From Paraspadella gotoi (Eukaryota; Chaetognatha): a DNA stretch of 64,000 bases. The notes beneath the pieces are model-generated. The model saw only the letters and a program-made list of their open reading frames with translations, did no database searches and had not been told where the DNA came from. Below, one piece after another: positions 1 to 12,300 of the stretch. The number at the start of each line of letters is the position of its first letter. Position 1 is the first letter of the stretch. A program made the translations under genes and the position numbers. Location: positions 1,185,601-1,249,600 of the forward strand of contig CM119267.1 in assembly GCA_051294375.1 (NCBI GenBank), given 5' to 3'.

Positions 1-305
1 TCATGGCGCCCGAGATCATCACCAAGACGCGGGAATCGGGCCACGGGCGTCTGGCCGACGTGTGGAGCTTCGGCTGCGTCGTCATCCAAATGTGGAGCGG
101 GAATCGACCTTGGTTCGATCTGGAGAACAACTACCAGATCATGTTCAAAGTGGGCATGGGCGCTCGCCCGACCTTTCCCGAGAACGCCTCCACCGAGCTG
201 GAGGACTTTCTCGACCGATGCCTCCAACACGACGCCAAGGACAGGTGGACGGCCGATCAGCTGCTCGATCATTCCTTCACCAAAGTCTACACCGAACCCG
301 ATTAA
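1..305 (+). CDS. MAP3K4: MAP3K (MEKK4-like) kinase, C-terminal exon, 5' partial
   Basis: This is the C-terminal lobe of a Ser/Thr kinase that would act at the top of a stress MAP-kinase cascade. The reading frame is open from the window edge to TAA at 303-305. Visible motifs in order are the APE motif (MAPE), the subdomain IX motif DVWSFGC, NRPW, and a closing subdomain XI region with Arg (KDRWTADQLLDHSF). From memory, the order and spacing (GHGR-ADVWS, then QIMFKVGMG, then LLDHSF) fit MAP3K4 better than MAP3K1/2/3. The catalytic loop, activation loop and N-terminal regulatory region lie outside the window. Only 100 residues are visible, so the subfamily assignment is an inference. Confidence 0.85.
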   Translation, partial: MAPEIITKTRESGHGRLADVWSFGCVVIQMWSGNRPWFDLENNYQIMFKVGMGARPTFPENASTELEDFLDRCLQHDAKDRWTADQLLDHSFTKVYTEPD

Positions 306-1445
306 AGTTTTGGGGGGGGGGAATTGACTCGACGCCCCCGAAGAAGTCAATTGATTTGCTTTTCTTTTTGTTTTTCAATTTAGATTTTTGTTTTTTTGTT
401 TGTTTTTTTTTCTTCTCGAATTCACTCACAAAGACAAATTTCACTTTTATTCTTCCCGTTTTTATATTAATGTTTTCGGTCTCAGTATTTAATTAGTTAA
501 TTTATTACAGTAATCAATGTTTATTTTTTTTTTACGCACCTTGGATTGGTTCAGTGTTCCAAGCTTGGGAAATTGTTTCTTTTTAAACGACGTGTGTTGG
601 ATTTTGTGTCGTCGTTGTTGTTGTTGTTGTTTAGACGCACCTAGTGATTCTAGTCAGGTGAATATCACCAGCTTTTTTTTATATGTATGATTTAACAGTT
701 TATGACATGCTAATTAATTGATGTATTTATTACTTTTCGTAACTGATTTCAATCGAATCTCGGGTTTTTTGGAGATAAATCGTCGTGATTCCGTTTTGCA
801 CAGAAAAAAAAGATCTGCATTTTATTTTCATTGATTTGTTGTGCTCCATAATTTTACCTGAAATTAGCTTCCAGGACTTTTAAGGGCTAATTTCTTTTTG
901 GGCATTTTCTTATATATTTGAATTTTGCTAAAAGGGTAAAGGGATATTTTTATTTGTTTAAATAGTTAAACCTGATAAATGTTCATTGCTAAACATTGTT
1001 TAATGTTTATATTTTTTTTACTTTTAATACATTTTCTAGATTCAAAAGCCAGGTGTCAAGGCTTTTTCTTTATTCGTTTTCAGTGTTAATCGAAAAAAGA
1101 GAAAAATTTAAAAGTTTTCTGTATAAGTTAAGATCTACAATTTTCATTTTTGTTTAATCAGTGATTCAATAATCTCCGGCTAATGAAGTAAAAAGGTAAA
1201 CACACATAAGTGAAAAAAACATTAAACAAGTTTGCTCAAACTCAGACTACAAGGATTATCAAATAAAGAAAGTTAAACAACGAGGCTTAATAATTTCTTT
1301 GAAGCTCCATGTAAAACTCACTTCAATGTCCATTCATTGTTTGGCCAGAATGTCTAGGACAAAAACCTATCCCCCAGGATAGATAAAAAAAAACTCACTA
1401 AATGAACCTAATGAGTGAATCGCGATCGTCGGACGTAAGAGGAAG
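306..1445. other. Intergenic AT-rich region
   Basis: No convincing coding exon was seen on either strand. The DNA is T-rich and probably includes the 3' UTR of the kinase gene. The clearest AATAAA is near 1262, almost 1 kb past the stop codon, so use of that site is uncertain. Confidence 0.5.
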
Positions 1446-1740
1446 ATGCGACGGCTACTGGCGTCGCTGAGAAAACTCAACGAACATTTGATAGAGAATA
1501 ACGTGAAACGTTATCCCTTGATCGCCAACAGGTTTTGAACGGACAACGATGATGTGGAGGCTTTGAATGTACGGACCGACGGACATATTGATGACCCGAA
1601 CCCCTTTTTTTTTGTCAAGTCTTTTCTACGGAGGAATCTACGGCCTCTCAGATGTCTCCAATCAACTCGTGGTCAAACCCTTGGCGACGGGAAAACCCAG
1701 AGATGATTTCCACTTCGACTCCGCCTTCAGATTTTGGGTG

Positions 1741-1800
<60 letters not shown>

Positions 1801-3422
1801 CGGGTGGACGAGGCCGACTTTGGTTTAGGCCTCCATCCCTATTACAAGATAATCACATAGCAAGACTCTCTCGCAGACTAGCTTAGTATTAAAAATCTAT
1901 TAGTTTTTATCATGTATTAGTCCGAGGTCTAACCAGTCTTTTATTTATTAAAGGGGAGATAAGAGAAATTGTAATCCGAATCGGATCTAAAAAGGCGATC
2001 GCTCACCACCCCACCTTTCTAACATCATAGTTCATGGGCACGTTCGTCTTCGGTCCGTCCGTGACTTCCTTTGTTCGATTCGCCAACTGGCTCGTCCCCG
2101 GATCTTCTCTCAGCGCCGCCTGCAAGAAGATCCTTCTCGACCAGATGGTCATGCCTCTTCCGATGCTGACCTCTTTTTACTTGGGGATGAACCTCCTTCA
2201 GGGGAACTCATTTCAAGACTTTCAGCGAGAATGGAAGGTGAGGGAAAGATAAAACAATAATAGATTCAATTTGAAATATCTTAGAAATAAAAAATTTAAA
2301 AAAAAACAAAACCAATAATATGAAAGTTTTATTCTCGTATCGGTCCGTCTCGTCACGAATGCCCTTTTGTCCGCGGTAGTCGAAAGATTTACTTTTTATT
2401 TATTTATTTTTTTTTAAATTATTTTGTGCGATTCCGAAAGCAAGAATCTCATACAAAAGTTACAGGCGAACGAAATGACCGATAATCTTAATCTTATCTC
2501 TATATCCATTTTCACTTTCCTTAAAGCTGTTATTTATATTATTATATAATATTATTTATAAGTCAGCTAAACTCATTATATAACGACTAAGTCGTCTTCA
2601 TCAACGATGTTATTCCCCTCTTTCTCTAATTAGTTAGTTTCCGTAGACTTTCTAAATCCAATCTACTCAGATGAAGGTCTTTCGCTCATGGACGACCGGT
2701 TTGTGTTTTTGGCCTTTCGTCCATCTCTTCTCCTGGACGCGCGTCTCTCAGGAGGCTCGTCCGCGATATCTCGCCTGTTGCGGTTTCGCCTTCGCTAACT
2801 TCATGTGTTACATGAAGAGTTTGCCCGTCACGGACGATGGGTAGATTGTTGATTGCTGATTGGTCAATGGTCGGGCTCTCGCTTGAGCCAATCACGAGTC
2901 GATACTCTATGTATACGTGTTTTTTTTGTTTTTTTTACGTCATGTGATCATTTTTCTAGTAGTTGTGAATAAGTGAAAGGTAGAAAGAATTAAACTATCG
3001 ACTTAAGCGACGTACAGACCAGCCAATCAAGTTGCCCGTGAAACTGACCCTAAAGATTCAGAAAAAGTTGTCAGTAAAATGATATAGCTCCTTACCAGAA
3101 TTTAGCAGTTCTTCCTCGAACTTTTTCGGGTCAGTTTAAATTTATCTAAAACTATTAAACTTTAATATTAATATTAATATTAAACTTTCTCTTCGCCCTT
3201 ACCCCAGTTAATATTTCCCATCATGACCCTTTCCCCCTATTTTCTCCGCAGATGAAATTCGTCCCCACTTGGCTGACGGCCTTGTGCTACTTTCCCGTCG
3301 TCCAGTTGATCTGCTGGACGCAGGTGCCCCACCTTTGGCGCCCTCGCTACCTCTCTCTCTCCGCTTTCGTCTGGTCAAACTTTTTGTGTTTCGCCAAGAG
3401 CGTCCCCGTGCCCGAGGGATGA
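1446..3422 (+). CDS. MPV17/PXMP2-family membrane protein, copy 1
   Basis: Four exons splice to a 193-residue protein: 1446-1531, 1620-1737, 2031-2237 and 3252-3422. Phases agree at every junction. The first intron joins AAC-AG to T, giving the segment LFYGGIYGLSD. Conserved family blocks follow: the FGPSVTSF region, a KKILLDQ motif (compare the KKMLLDQ block of MPV17), and a C-terminal W-S-N-F block matching the W-N-S-Y block of the family. Length fits the family (about 175-200 residues), which has four predicted membrane spans in the mitochondrial inner or peroxisomal membrane. A second family member follows directly. I cannot assign it to MPV17, MPV17L2 or PXMP2. Intron 2 opens with a TAA microsatellite. 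Confidence 0.86.
1741..1799. repeat. (TAA)n microsatellite
   Basis: About 19 uninterrupted TAA/ATA units directly follow the exon 2 donor of MPV17 copy 1, so they lie inside its second intron. Confidence 0.95.
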
Positions 3423-3909
3423 CGCTAACGTTTAATGTTTAATGTTTAACTGCCGAACGAAATATTATTTTACCCAATCATTAACCAAAAATCATAGTGC
3501 GTCTCTCTTCGATAACGCTCCTTCCTTTTCCTTGTTCAATATTAAGTTCTATATTGAAGTCTACATACTTGTTACCATGGGTTTTATATTGTTGATTAAT
3601 GATTATTTAAAATTTTATGAAAGAAAAAAAAATCGATTTTCAGATGAAAAGGAAAAAAAAAAGATGAAACTAATACAGTAGTAGTTTTTGGGGTATTTTG
3701 ATTTTTTTTATCTTTTCTTTTTCATTTCTGCTTTTTTCTGTGCTTTCCTTTCTGCTTTTTTCTCTTTTCTTTCTTCTTTTACTTTATCTATTTCTTTTTT
3801 TCCCTTTCTACCTTTCTATCACTCTTTCTTTCTCTCTTTCTTTCTACTTCTTTCTTTCTACTTCTTTCTTTCTTTCTTTCCCCCCCACCCTCTCAACCCA
3901 TAACTCACC

Positions 3910-4915
3910 ATGCGATCCAAACTTCTCTCCCTCCTCAAAAACGTCGACCCCAAAAAATGCGTGGCTTACGGCGTCATCCTCGGAACGTCGGCCGTGACGC
4001 AGGACCGCGTGGTGGCGCCGCTGGCGTCCGGAGCCAACGCCGCCCCGCGTGACTTTGACGCGTCGTTTCCGGCGCGATGCTTCGTGTTGGGAACGTGTTG
4101 GCTCGGCCCAGCGGTCATGGTATATCAGGGATTCGCCGAGCGAACTTTCCCCGGTGAGGGACACAAGGAGGAAGTGGTTGGAGATTAATTAATTAATCAA
4201 AGATTAATTAGTTAATTAAATGATTTCTTGGATTTTAATTTAGATTTTACTGAAACTTTTTTGATTAATTAATTACGAGTTAATTACTTAATCTCTATAT
4301 TAAACCAAGTAAATGATTAATTATTTTATTTAATTTAGAGATTTCTGAAACTTTTTTGATTAATTAATTACGAGTTAATTAAATGATTAAATGATTAAAT
4401 GATTAATTATTTTATTTAATTTAGAGATTTCTGAAACTTTTGTCCAGCCCTCGAACGACGATGGCCGCGTCTGTATTTACAGGCCACAGTTAAACCCGAT
4501 TCCTTTCGATGAAGCCATCGTCGTCTCTCCTTTTAAAGAGACCAAATCGATATTCTTGTCTCTATCTATGTCTCTCTCTCTCACTCGCTCCCTAGGCGTG
4601 GCCTGGCGGGCGGTGGCCAAAAAGATAAGTCTCGATCAACTCACCCTCGGACCCTTCATGATATCCTCCTTCTTCCTGGGGATCAACCTGTTGGAAGGCG
4701 CGGGTTGGCGCGGCGCCGTCGAGGAGTGGCGCCGCAAGTTCCTCGTCGCCTACGTCGTTGGCCTCTGCTTCTGGCCTCTCGCCAACACCGTCCTCTGGCG
4801 AGCCGTTCCGCCCGGCGTCCGCCCCGTGTGGCACGCGACCATGGCCCTCGTCTGGGGAAACGTTCTCTGTTTTCTCAAAAACAGATCCGTGGAAGCGGAT
4901 GGAAAACAAGGATGA
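3910..4915 (+). CDS. MPV17/PXMP2-family membrane protein, copy 2
   Basis: Two exons (3910-4153 and 4596-4915) splice in phase 1 to a 187-residue protein. The start ATG is the first in frame and follows a pyrimidine-rich leader. The protein carries the same family blocks as the upstream copy: FVLGTCWLGPAVM (GP motif), KKISLDQ, WPLANT, and a C-terminal WGNVLCFLK block. It is likely a multi-span organelle membrane protein. It lies 488 bp downstream of copy 1 in the same orientation, which indicates tandem duplication, but it has one intron where copy 1 has three. The intron before exon 2 ends in a CT-rich tract. Confidence 0.86.
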
Positions 4916-5300
4916 AAACAAAAGGGGGAAAAAAACAACAGTTGCTCTTTTGTTTTCTGGTTTTAATGTTTAACCAAAAACAAAAACAAACAAAAAAAAC
5001 CAAAAATAGGAAAAATGATTGAAAGTTTTAAATTCTTGAAATTTAGTCAAAAAAATTGATGGTTTCTCATGTTGAGTTTTATCTCGGGACAAAAAAATTC
5101 TCCCCTGAATGAACGATTTTCGATCCACCGAATCGGTTTAATATAATGTCTATTAGACAATAGACATGCAAATATGAAATAGCCGAGCAAATCACATTCA
5201 AGACGTGCAATTAATATTTTAAGATTCTTGGGATTTCTTCTCACTATCGTTTGCCAATTGTTTAGGGTTGAATGTTTAGCCAAAGGAAAAACTCTTCGTC

Positions 5301-6997
5301 ATGGCGTCTGACGTAAAGGAGGACGGAAACGAGGGTCGTAAGAGCGGTGGCGGAGGCGTTGCTAAGGATGCATCCGTTGCTAAGGATGCAACGAACGTTG
5401 CAAAGAGCAATGACGATGCGCGTTCGAGGTAAACGCTAAACAATCATATTGAAATAAATAGAAAACAAATAACTGTGGACGCAACAAACAAAAAAAAATC
5501 TAGGCGACAAAAGACGGCGATGTCCAAAGTCCCTCAAGGATCGACGAACGCCTCCCACGCCCCCTTGGATCCTTACTACAAAACCCCTGCCCCGTTGCCC
5601 CCCGATCCCGCTCCCGCCTCGCCCCTGCGTCCGAGACCCCGCACGGCCGTGCCTTCTCGGGCGCCGCCATTGCCTCGTCCACCGGTGGCCATCGTCCCGC
5701 GAACTTCAGTCGCCGGGCGACCCAAGACCGCCTCCGCCGCCACCTCTGCAGCATCCTCTGCAGCCGCTTCAGCAGCTGCTTCGGCCGCCGCCTCGACCGC
5801 CAACGTGGCGCACCTTTCTCGTCCTGTCAGTCAGACGGGCGCCGCTCGTGGCGTGCAAACCGGAATGGGAGGAGCCATGGGAAGGTAGAGATAATCATTA
5901 GTACTCTATTTATTTATGGATTTTTATATGAAATTGTTGCAACCAATATAAGGATTATCCATTCATTTAATGAATAAGCTATCTTGCCCATGTCTTTGGC
6001 CAGCCTATGTTAAGTTAAGACCCCTTCTTTTAAGATAATAACATAGCCAGACCCTGTGAGCTTTCAGACAAAAATCTCATTATCTAATTTACTCTCAGAT
6101 TAGCTAAAAGCTTCCTGGCTTTCCTATCAATGAAGTGGTAAAATTAGATTGGCTATAATTCACTCGGCACTAGCATCATTTATTTACTTTTTGCATAGTG
6201 ATTCCCGCTCGTCGGAGCGAGCGAGCGACCGACGTCGACTTCCCCCCGCCGCGCATAAATCCTCCAACTCGAATAAATCTTCCATCGCCAAATCCTCCGC
6301 CGCCAATAAATCCTCCACCACCGATAAATCCCGATACAAGAAAAAGTCGAAGGTCTCAATTTCTCCAGCGACGAGGGAAAAGAGGCAAAGGGTTGCCCAC
6401 AATGAAGATGGCGCTAGAGATGGCGCTGGAGATGGTTTAGATGGCGTTGATGTCGGGACAGGCGACGACATCGGCGACGACTTTAAAAATATGGAAGTTG
6501 GTGCCGAGGATATCGCGTTGGACGAGTCAAGCACGGAAGAAGGCGGAAACGATTTGCTTGATCGATTCGAGAATGGGATCAAGCATCAAGCATGCTTGGA
6601 AAATGGCTTGCTAGACGATAGAGAAGATCAGATCAAATATAGAATGGAGAAGGACGTGAAAGCAGGAAAGGACGAAGACGCGCCTCTAGTTTCTCGTGGA
6701 GATGGCGCTGGAGACGGTTTTGAAGGCGGCGTCGACGCTTACCTCAGTGCCCCCGAAGAAAGCGGTGCGGACGTCGAAATTGACGGCGCTTTTAGCGGCG
6801 CCGAGGGCGAAGACGGCGGCGCTTCGGACGAAGCCGGCGCCGCGGACGACGAAGCCTTCGCGCGACTTTTGCAGCTCAACTATTTCTTCGTTTTCGACGC
6901 TGAAGAAAAGAGAGCAAAAAATAGAGAGAACGAAGAGGAAGAGGAAAAGCTAATCTCCAAGGAAGAGATGCTGAGGAGAGAGTTCGAATCGTGGTGA
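5301..6997 (+). CDS. Low-complexity basic/acidic protein, three exons
   Basis: Exons 5301-5428, 5504-5884 and 6199-6997 join with matching phase-2 junctions to encode 435 residues. Exon 1 is hydrophilic with Gly and two VAKDA-like repeats. Exon 2 is Pro/Ala/Arg rich and has runs of AAASAAASAA type. Exon 3 starts Ser/Asn/Lys rich, then becomes strongly acidic (many Asp, Glu, Gly) and ends with a Glu-rich helix-like tail. No globular domain was recognised. A short RPVSQTG...GVQTG stretch near the end of exon 2 recalls the basic N-terminus of IFT74 (RPVTQQG...MKTG), but nothing in exon 3 supports IFT74. I treat it as a hypothetical, largely disordered protein. Confidence 0.6.
5905..6135 (-). repeat. 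Dispersed SINE-like repeat
   Basis: On the minus strand this matches a repeat seen elsewhere in the window, with a GGCAAGATAGCTTATT block, then GAATGGATAAT, then the small palindrome ATTGGTTGTACCAAT. Fuller relatives are at 29800-30005 and 61005-61083. Shorter pieces are at 15385-15435 and 25783-25830. No pol III boxes were recognised, so the class is unknown. Confidence 0.5.
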
Positions 6998-7620
6998 GGT
7001 CCTCAATGATGACTCCTTATCATTACTTTGCTCTTCTTTCTTTACTTTATTCCTTGTTCCTCTCTCCTTACTTTATTCCTTGCTCCTCTTTCCTCACTTA
7101 TTCTTTGCTCCTCTCTCTCTTAACATCATTTTTTAATCCCCTCTGCTTCTCTCTTTTTTTTCTTTGCTCCTCTGGCTTCCTTCTCCGCTCCACTCTTCTC
7201 CTCTTTGCTCCTGACTCTTCGATGACCAATGGTCATTGACCATCGACGAACCGCGTGTGCCAAAAAAAAAATCAAAAACAAAACTCAACCAACCAAATCC
7301 CAACAAAACACATGAATTGATCGATTCACTCTGACCCTTAATCGTTTGGGCCAAGCAACGTCCTAAATAAATAATATTTATTGAATTATTTATCTAATAG
7401 GCCCAACACGATGTATCACCACCCGATTGCCTCTTTCTTGTCGCAAGGGAATCGCATTTTGATTTCCGAGATAACCAATTTCATTTTAACCTTTTTGATA
7501 ACAAGATTAACCTAACCTCTTCTATTTCTCGTTACTATCTGCGCGTTACACTTATTATTTATTTTCGTAACTTATATTATATTATATTATATTTATTTAA
7601 ATATTTAAAAAGAGTATATA

Positions 7621-9062
7621 CAGAAGGCTTCATATTATAAAATGATGTACCCCTTTTTTGTGACCAGAATCTGTTCCTACCAAACTACCCGATCAAATTT
7701 AGTGAAATTTTACATTTAGAGTGCTAATGACTATATAAATGGAACTATCGATGCGAATTTTGAATATTCAACGCCTGACAAGAGATACAGGGCCCTGGAG
7801 GGCCAAAAAATGCTAAATTTTTTTTTTCATTTTTCAAAATTTTTTAGTAGCATCAGGTGCATTGACGTTTTAAACATAAGAAAAAAACATTTGAGAACTA
7901 AAATTGTTAAATTTGCAATAATTAAGCATGGTTGAAGATGCATGGTTCATTGTTTTACTTCCAATTTTCCCAAATTATTCCAAATTTGACTTTAACTGGT
8001 GATGTTCATGAAGCTAAAAATTAAGGTAAATGAATATTTTTGAGGTAATAAATACGTTTTTGTGGAAAAGTAAACGTCTTTGTAACTGTTCAAAACAAAA
8101 ATAATAAAAAAATTCGAGAAAAATTTTTGATCATTTTTTGCCCCAATGGGTGACCCCCCGGGGGCCCATATCTCGGCTCAGCGGTCAAATATTGAAATTC
8201 GCCTCGATAGTTTTTATTGTATTCACATGGGATCATTCATTTCCAAATTTCAATAAATTTGGTCAGTAGTTTTCTCGGAACGAGTACTGGTCACAAAAAA
8301 GGGGTTGTGGCGGTATATTCACACCGCCTCACGTCCACCATCCGTCAGCAAATCCATTGGCTCAGAGGGGGAACACACCATCCAGGCGTAGTGTTCCATC
8401 CACAGTTCTAATGACTTCCCTCTGCGTTGGCAAAGCGAGACCGTCCTAGGGTAACCGCCGCCAGTGACTGGAGGCGTCACTGAGGGTCGGAAGCCCCCAA
8501 AGCCAACAGTGAGATGCCCATCCCAATGGGCATCACAGGCAACCCGGCTGTTGCCATAAGTGGTGAGCCCTACTATCAAACATGCAACCTTCTCAGGGTG
8601 CGTCCGACAAACGCCTATGCCCTGCCGACTTCGGGTACGCTACGACAAACGCCTATGCCCCTGGGGTACGCTACGACAAACGCCTATGCCCCCACAACTC
8701 GCGCTCTCTCTCTCTCCCACTATGGTAACAGTCTTGTCAGACACCTCTCAGGCTTGAGGAACCTGAGTGATGTCTTGGCCGGGATCCTGTGGCGGTATAT
8801 TCACACCGCCTCACGTCCACCATCGTCAGCCAAATCATTGGTGGGAACACACCATCCCAGGCGTAGTGTTCCATCCACAGTTCTAATGACTTCCCTCTGC
8901 GTTGGCAAAGCGAGACCGTCCTAGGGTAACCGCGCCAGTGACTGGAGGCGTCACTGAGGGTCGGAAGCCCCCAAAGCCAACAGTGAGATGCCCCATCCCA
9001 ATGGGCATCACAGGCAACCGGCTGTTGCCATAGTACCTCATTTTATAATATGAAGCCTTCTG
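7621..9062. mobile_element. Foldback DNA transposon with nested insertion
   Basis: The ends are inverted copies of CAGAAGGCTTCATATTATAA (left 7621, right ending 9062). The inner arms are also inverted: the left arm TGACCAGAATCTG... (about 7660-7990) mirrors the right arm ...ACTGGTCACAAAAAA near 8290. A second, shorter member lies at 59048-59760 with the same arms. No clear target duplication was seen (left flank TATATA, right flank AGTTC), so the superfamily is undetermined. A separate unit (8306-9031) interrupts the right arm. No transposase frame is present, so the element is non-autonomous. Confidence 0.75.
8306..9031. mobile_element. Terminal-direct-repeat element (TRIM-like) nested in foldback
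   Basis: Two direct repeats of about 245 bp (8306-8559 and 8788-9031), nearly identical, flank a middle of about 230 bp. Each copy starts TGTGGCGG and ends TTGCCATA. The arrangement resembles a terminal-repeat retrotransposon in miniature: the middle starts near TGGTGAGCCC, which could be a primer binding site, but no strong polypurine tract or 4-6 bp target duplication was seen. The middle contains three imperfect copies of a unit with CGACAAACGCCTATGCCC and a short CT run. A SINE-like tandem insertion is the alternative. A third, 5'-truncated copy of the terminal repeat is at 60124-60331. Confidence 0.6.
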
Positions 9063-9347
9063 AGTTCTGTATTCGCTTTTCTTTTTAATTTTTTATTGCG
9101 AACTACGAAACAACATTTGTGATACTTTTTGCCGTAATAATTTTACGTTAAGATTTTATTTATTTCGACTATGACACTTTTTTTTTCTCCAGGTCGTCGG
9201 ATCGTTTATCGAATATTTATTTATTTAAAAAACGCACTCGCACAAAATAACAGTTTCGAACAAAAAACAAAAAATCGAAATAAAATATAACTACATCGCC
9301 GCCTCGAATCTTCAACATAATTAACTTGGGATTCTCCTCCGTAAATT

Positions 9348-12300
9348 ATGAACGATACCGAATCCTACAACTCCTTCTACCATGAGAAGGCGGCGGAGGC
9401 CAAGGACGAAGTGGAAGAGAAACTCGGGTTCAAACCCCAAAAGATCGTAGTCTACAACAGACTCCTTCCGTACGCGGAGGATCTCATCCTGGAGGCGGGG
9501 CACAACCTCGCCGAGATCAAGGCCAACCTGGGATGCGCCCTTCTCAAGAGGGAGATTCGCCCTGGGGTGAGGGAATGGGGGAGAAGGGGGGCGGAGATGG
9601 GAGGGTGGCTTTGGTTGGGATTTAAGGCGGAGATAGGTTAAAGCGGGTGATTAAGAAAAAGAAAAACCAGTGGCTGCCCCAATACATGTTAATCGTTTTT
9701 AGAGTTACTTTAGATTTACAAAAATGACAAAAAGATAAAAAAATTTACTTTCTCTTTTGTTTACTTTAAATTTAAACTCTTATCTTTTTCCTTGATTTTC
9801 CTATATATACAGTACCGGAAACCTAGAATGTCGTAAGTCTGTACATGGGATAACTTTTCCATTTATAGGATAAATGGCTTTAGGATTTTATAGGAGGTTG
9901 CCTGGATGTCTGGCTATGCCCATTTAAGCAATTTTTAAAAAAAATAATCTTAAACCACTTAAAAATTGGGTCAAAATTTTTTTAAAAAACTTGCATAGCT
10001 CCAATATATTTTAAATTTTTTTCTTAAAATTTTGCTAAATTGTACTCAAGAGGGTTTGTAAACTACTGTAAAAATATTGTTACTATCAAAAAGTTTTTTT
10101 CCATATTTATCAGTGCTAATATTTTAGATGGGTCATTTTTTCAATGATGCATAACTTCCTTATTTGTGAATATTATGGTTTTTAAATTTAGTAATAGGTG
10201 GGCCTTGGGTAGTCCTACAATACATATAAATTTCAATCATTTTGAAAAACTTTTTGACACAGGTCAAAATTTTTTTTACAAAATTCAATTGTCAATCCTG
10301 CTAAAAATATTATTGCAAATAATGTTATTCTTTGCCTATAAATCAGTTAAAACATATTTAAAATAAGCCTTAAGCAAAAAATTTTTCTCAACATTTTTAA
10401 AAACTCATTTGCATATTGTTGCATTTTATATTTTTTACATTTTTTCACATAAAAGTAATCCATTTTTTAAAATTTTGTATACAGATAATATATAATCAGA
10501 CCTTTAAAAATATACCATCAAATCTAATTTTTAATAAATTTCAAATATTTTAAATATATTTTAAAATTACTAAAAATTAGGATTTTAATAAGCATTCTGC
10601 TAACTTTTTCAAAGTGGGCATCGTTGAAAAGAGGGCAACTCAAGGATTCCAAATATATAATTTTTTTACCAAATTTATTGTCCCAATGCTGAGATAATTC
10701 TTTCCAAAGTGCTCAAAAATTGAAAAAAACACTACTTTTTAATCGTTAATAAAAAATGCTACTATGATAGTTTTGTTTCAATACTTGGTAACTAGGTCAA
10801 GAATTGTTCATATTTTGTGGTAATGTCATGTCCAGGGAATAAAATAAATATTATAGTAGATTCCTCAATCGATTTTTAAATTTGGCAGAACATTTTACTC
10901 TTTTTTACTAAGTTTTTAGAGTATGATAAACGTTTCTCTGATTACGCAAAATAGAATTTGAGAAATCAAAAGTTAATAGTACCAATAGTTGGTGTTATCT
11001 CTCAAATAGATGGAAAAAAAACCTTGTTTAAAAATTTGATCTGGAATAGGGGTAACTTAGGCGTACCAATGGCATCGTCCATGCCAATCGTTCTTTCAAA
11101 TAATTTTTTTTATTTAATACATTTGAAAGGGGGAAAAAGGAAATTAGAAATGCTGGTGGCATGAAAGTTATAAAAAATCTGGGCATAGTGACTTGAAAAT
11201 CATGACCTTTTATGTCTTGCGTAATGGGGGCTGTAAATAAACCCAAAAAATTCAATCATTAAGTCAGTCAATCAACCCTTTCAAATAGGTTGTTCTACGA
11301 AATTTTTTAGTGAAGAAAAAAAAATTGAATGAAGAGAAAAAATTTTGCAGAACAGTCTATTTGAAAGGGTTGATTGACTGACTTAATAATGAATTTTTTG
11401 GGTTTATTTACTGCCCCCATTACGCAAGACATATAAAGTCATAATTTTCAAGTCACTATGGCCAGATTTTTTTTAAATTTCATGCCACCAGCATTTCTAA
11501 TTTCCTTTTTCCCCCTTTCAAATGTATTAAATAAAAAGAATTATTTGAAAGAACGATTGGCATGGACGATGCCATTGGTACGCCTAAGTTACCCCTATTC
11601 CAGATCAAATTTTTAAACAAGGTTTTTTTCCATCTATTTGAGACATAACACCAACTATTGGTACTATTAACTTTTGATTTCTCAAATTCTATTTTGCGTA
11701 ATCAGAGAAACGTTTATCATACTCTAAAAACTTAGTAAAAAAGAGTAAAATGTTCTGCCAAATTTAAAAATCGATTGAGAAATCTACTATAATATTTATT
11801 TTATTCCCTGGACATGACATTACCACAAAATATGAACAATTCTTGACCTAGTTACCAAGTATTGAAACAAAACTATCATAGTCGCATTTTTTATTAACGA
11901 TTAAAAAGTAGTGTTTTTTTCAATTTTGAGCACTTTGGAAAGAATTATCTCAGCTTTGGACATTAAATTTGGTAAAAAAATTATATATTTGGAATCCTTG
12001 AGTTGCCCCTCTTTTAATGATGCCCATTTGAAAAGGTTAGCAGAATGCTTATTAAAATCCTAATTTTTAGTAATATTTAAAATACATTTAAAATATTTAA
12101 AATTTATTAAAAATTAGATTTGATGGTATATTTTTAAAGGTCTGATTATATATTATCTGTGTACCAAAAATTTTTAAAAAATGGATTACTTTTATGTGAA
12201 AAAATGTAAAAAAATATAAAATGCAACAATATGCAAATGAGTTTTTAAAAATGTTGAGAACAATTTTTTGATTTAGGCTTATTTTAAATATGTTTTAACT

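Noticed and set aside
7621-9062. CRISPR array in the repeated CGACAAACGCCTATGCCC units
   Set aside because: Only three imperfect copies with no regular spacers, in a eukaryotic transposon.
10166-10366. 66-residue frame repeated as a mirror at 12279-12479
   Set aside because: It is the same AT-rich transposon arm read in both orientations; there is no coding bias or domain.
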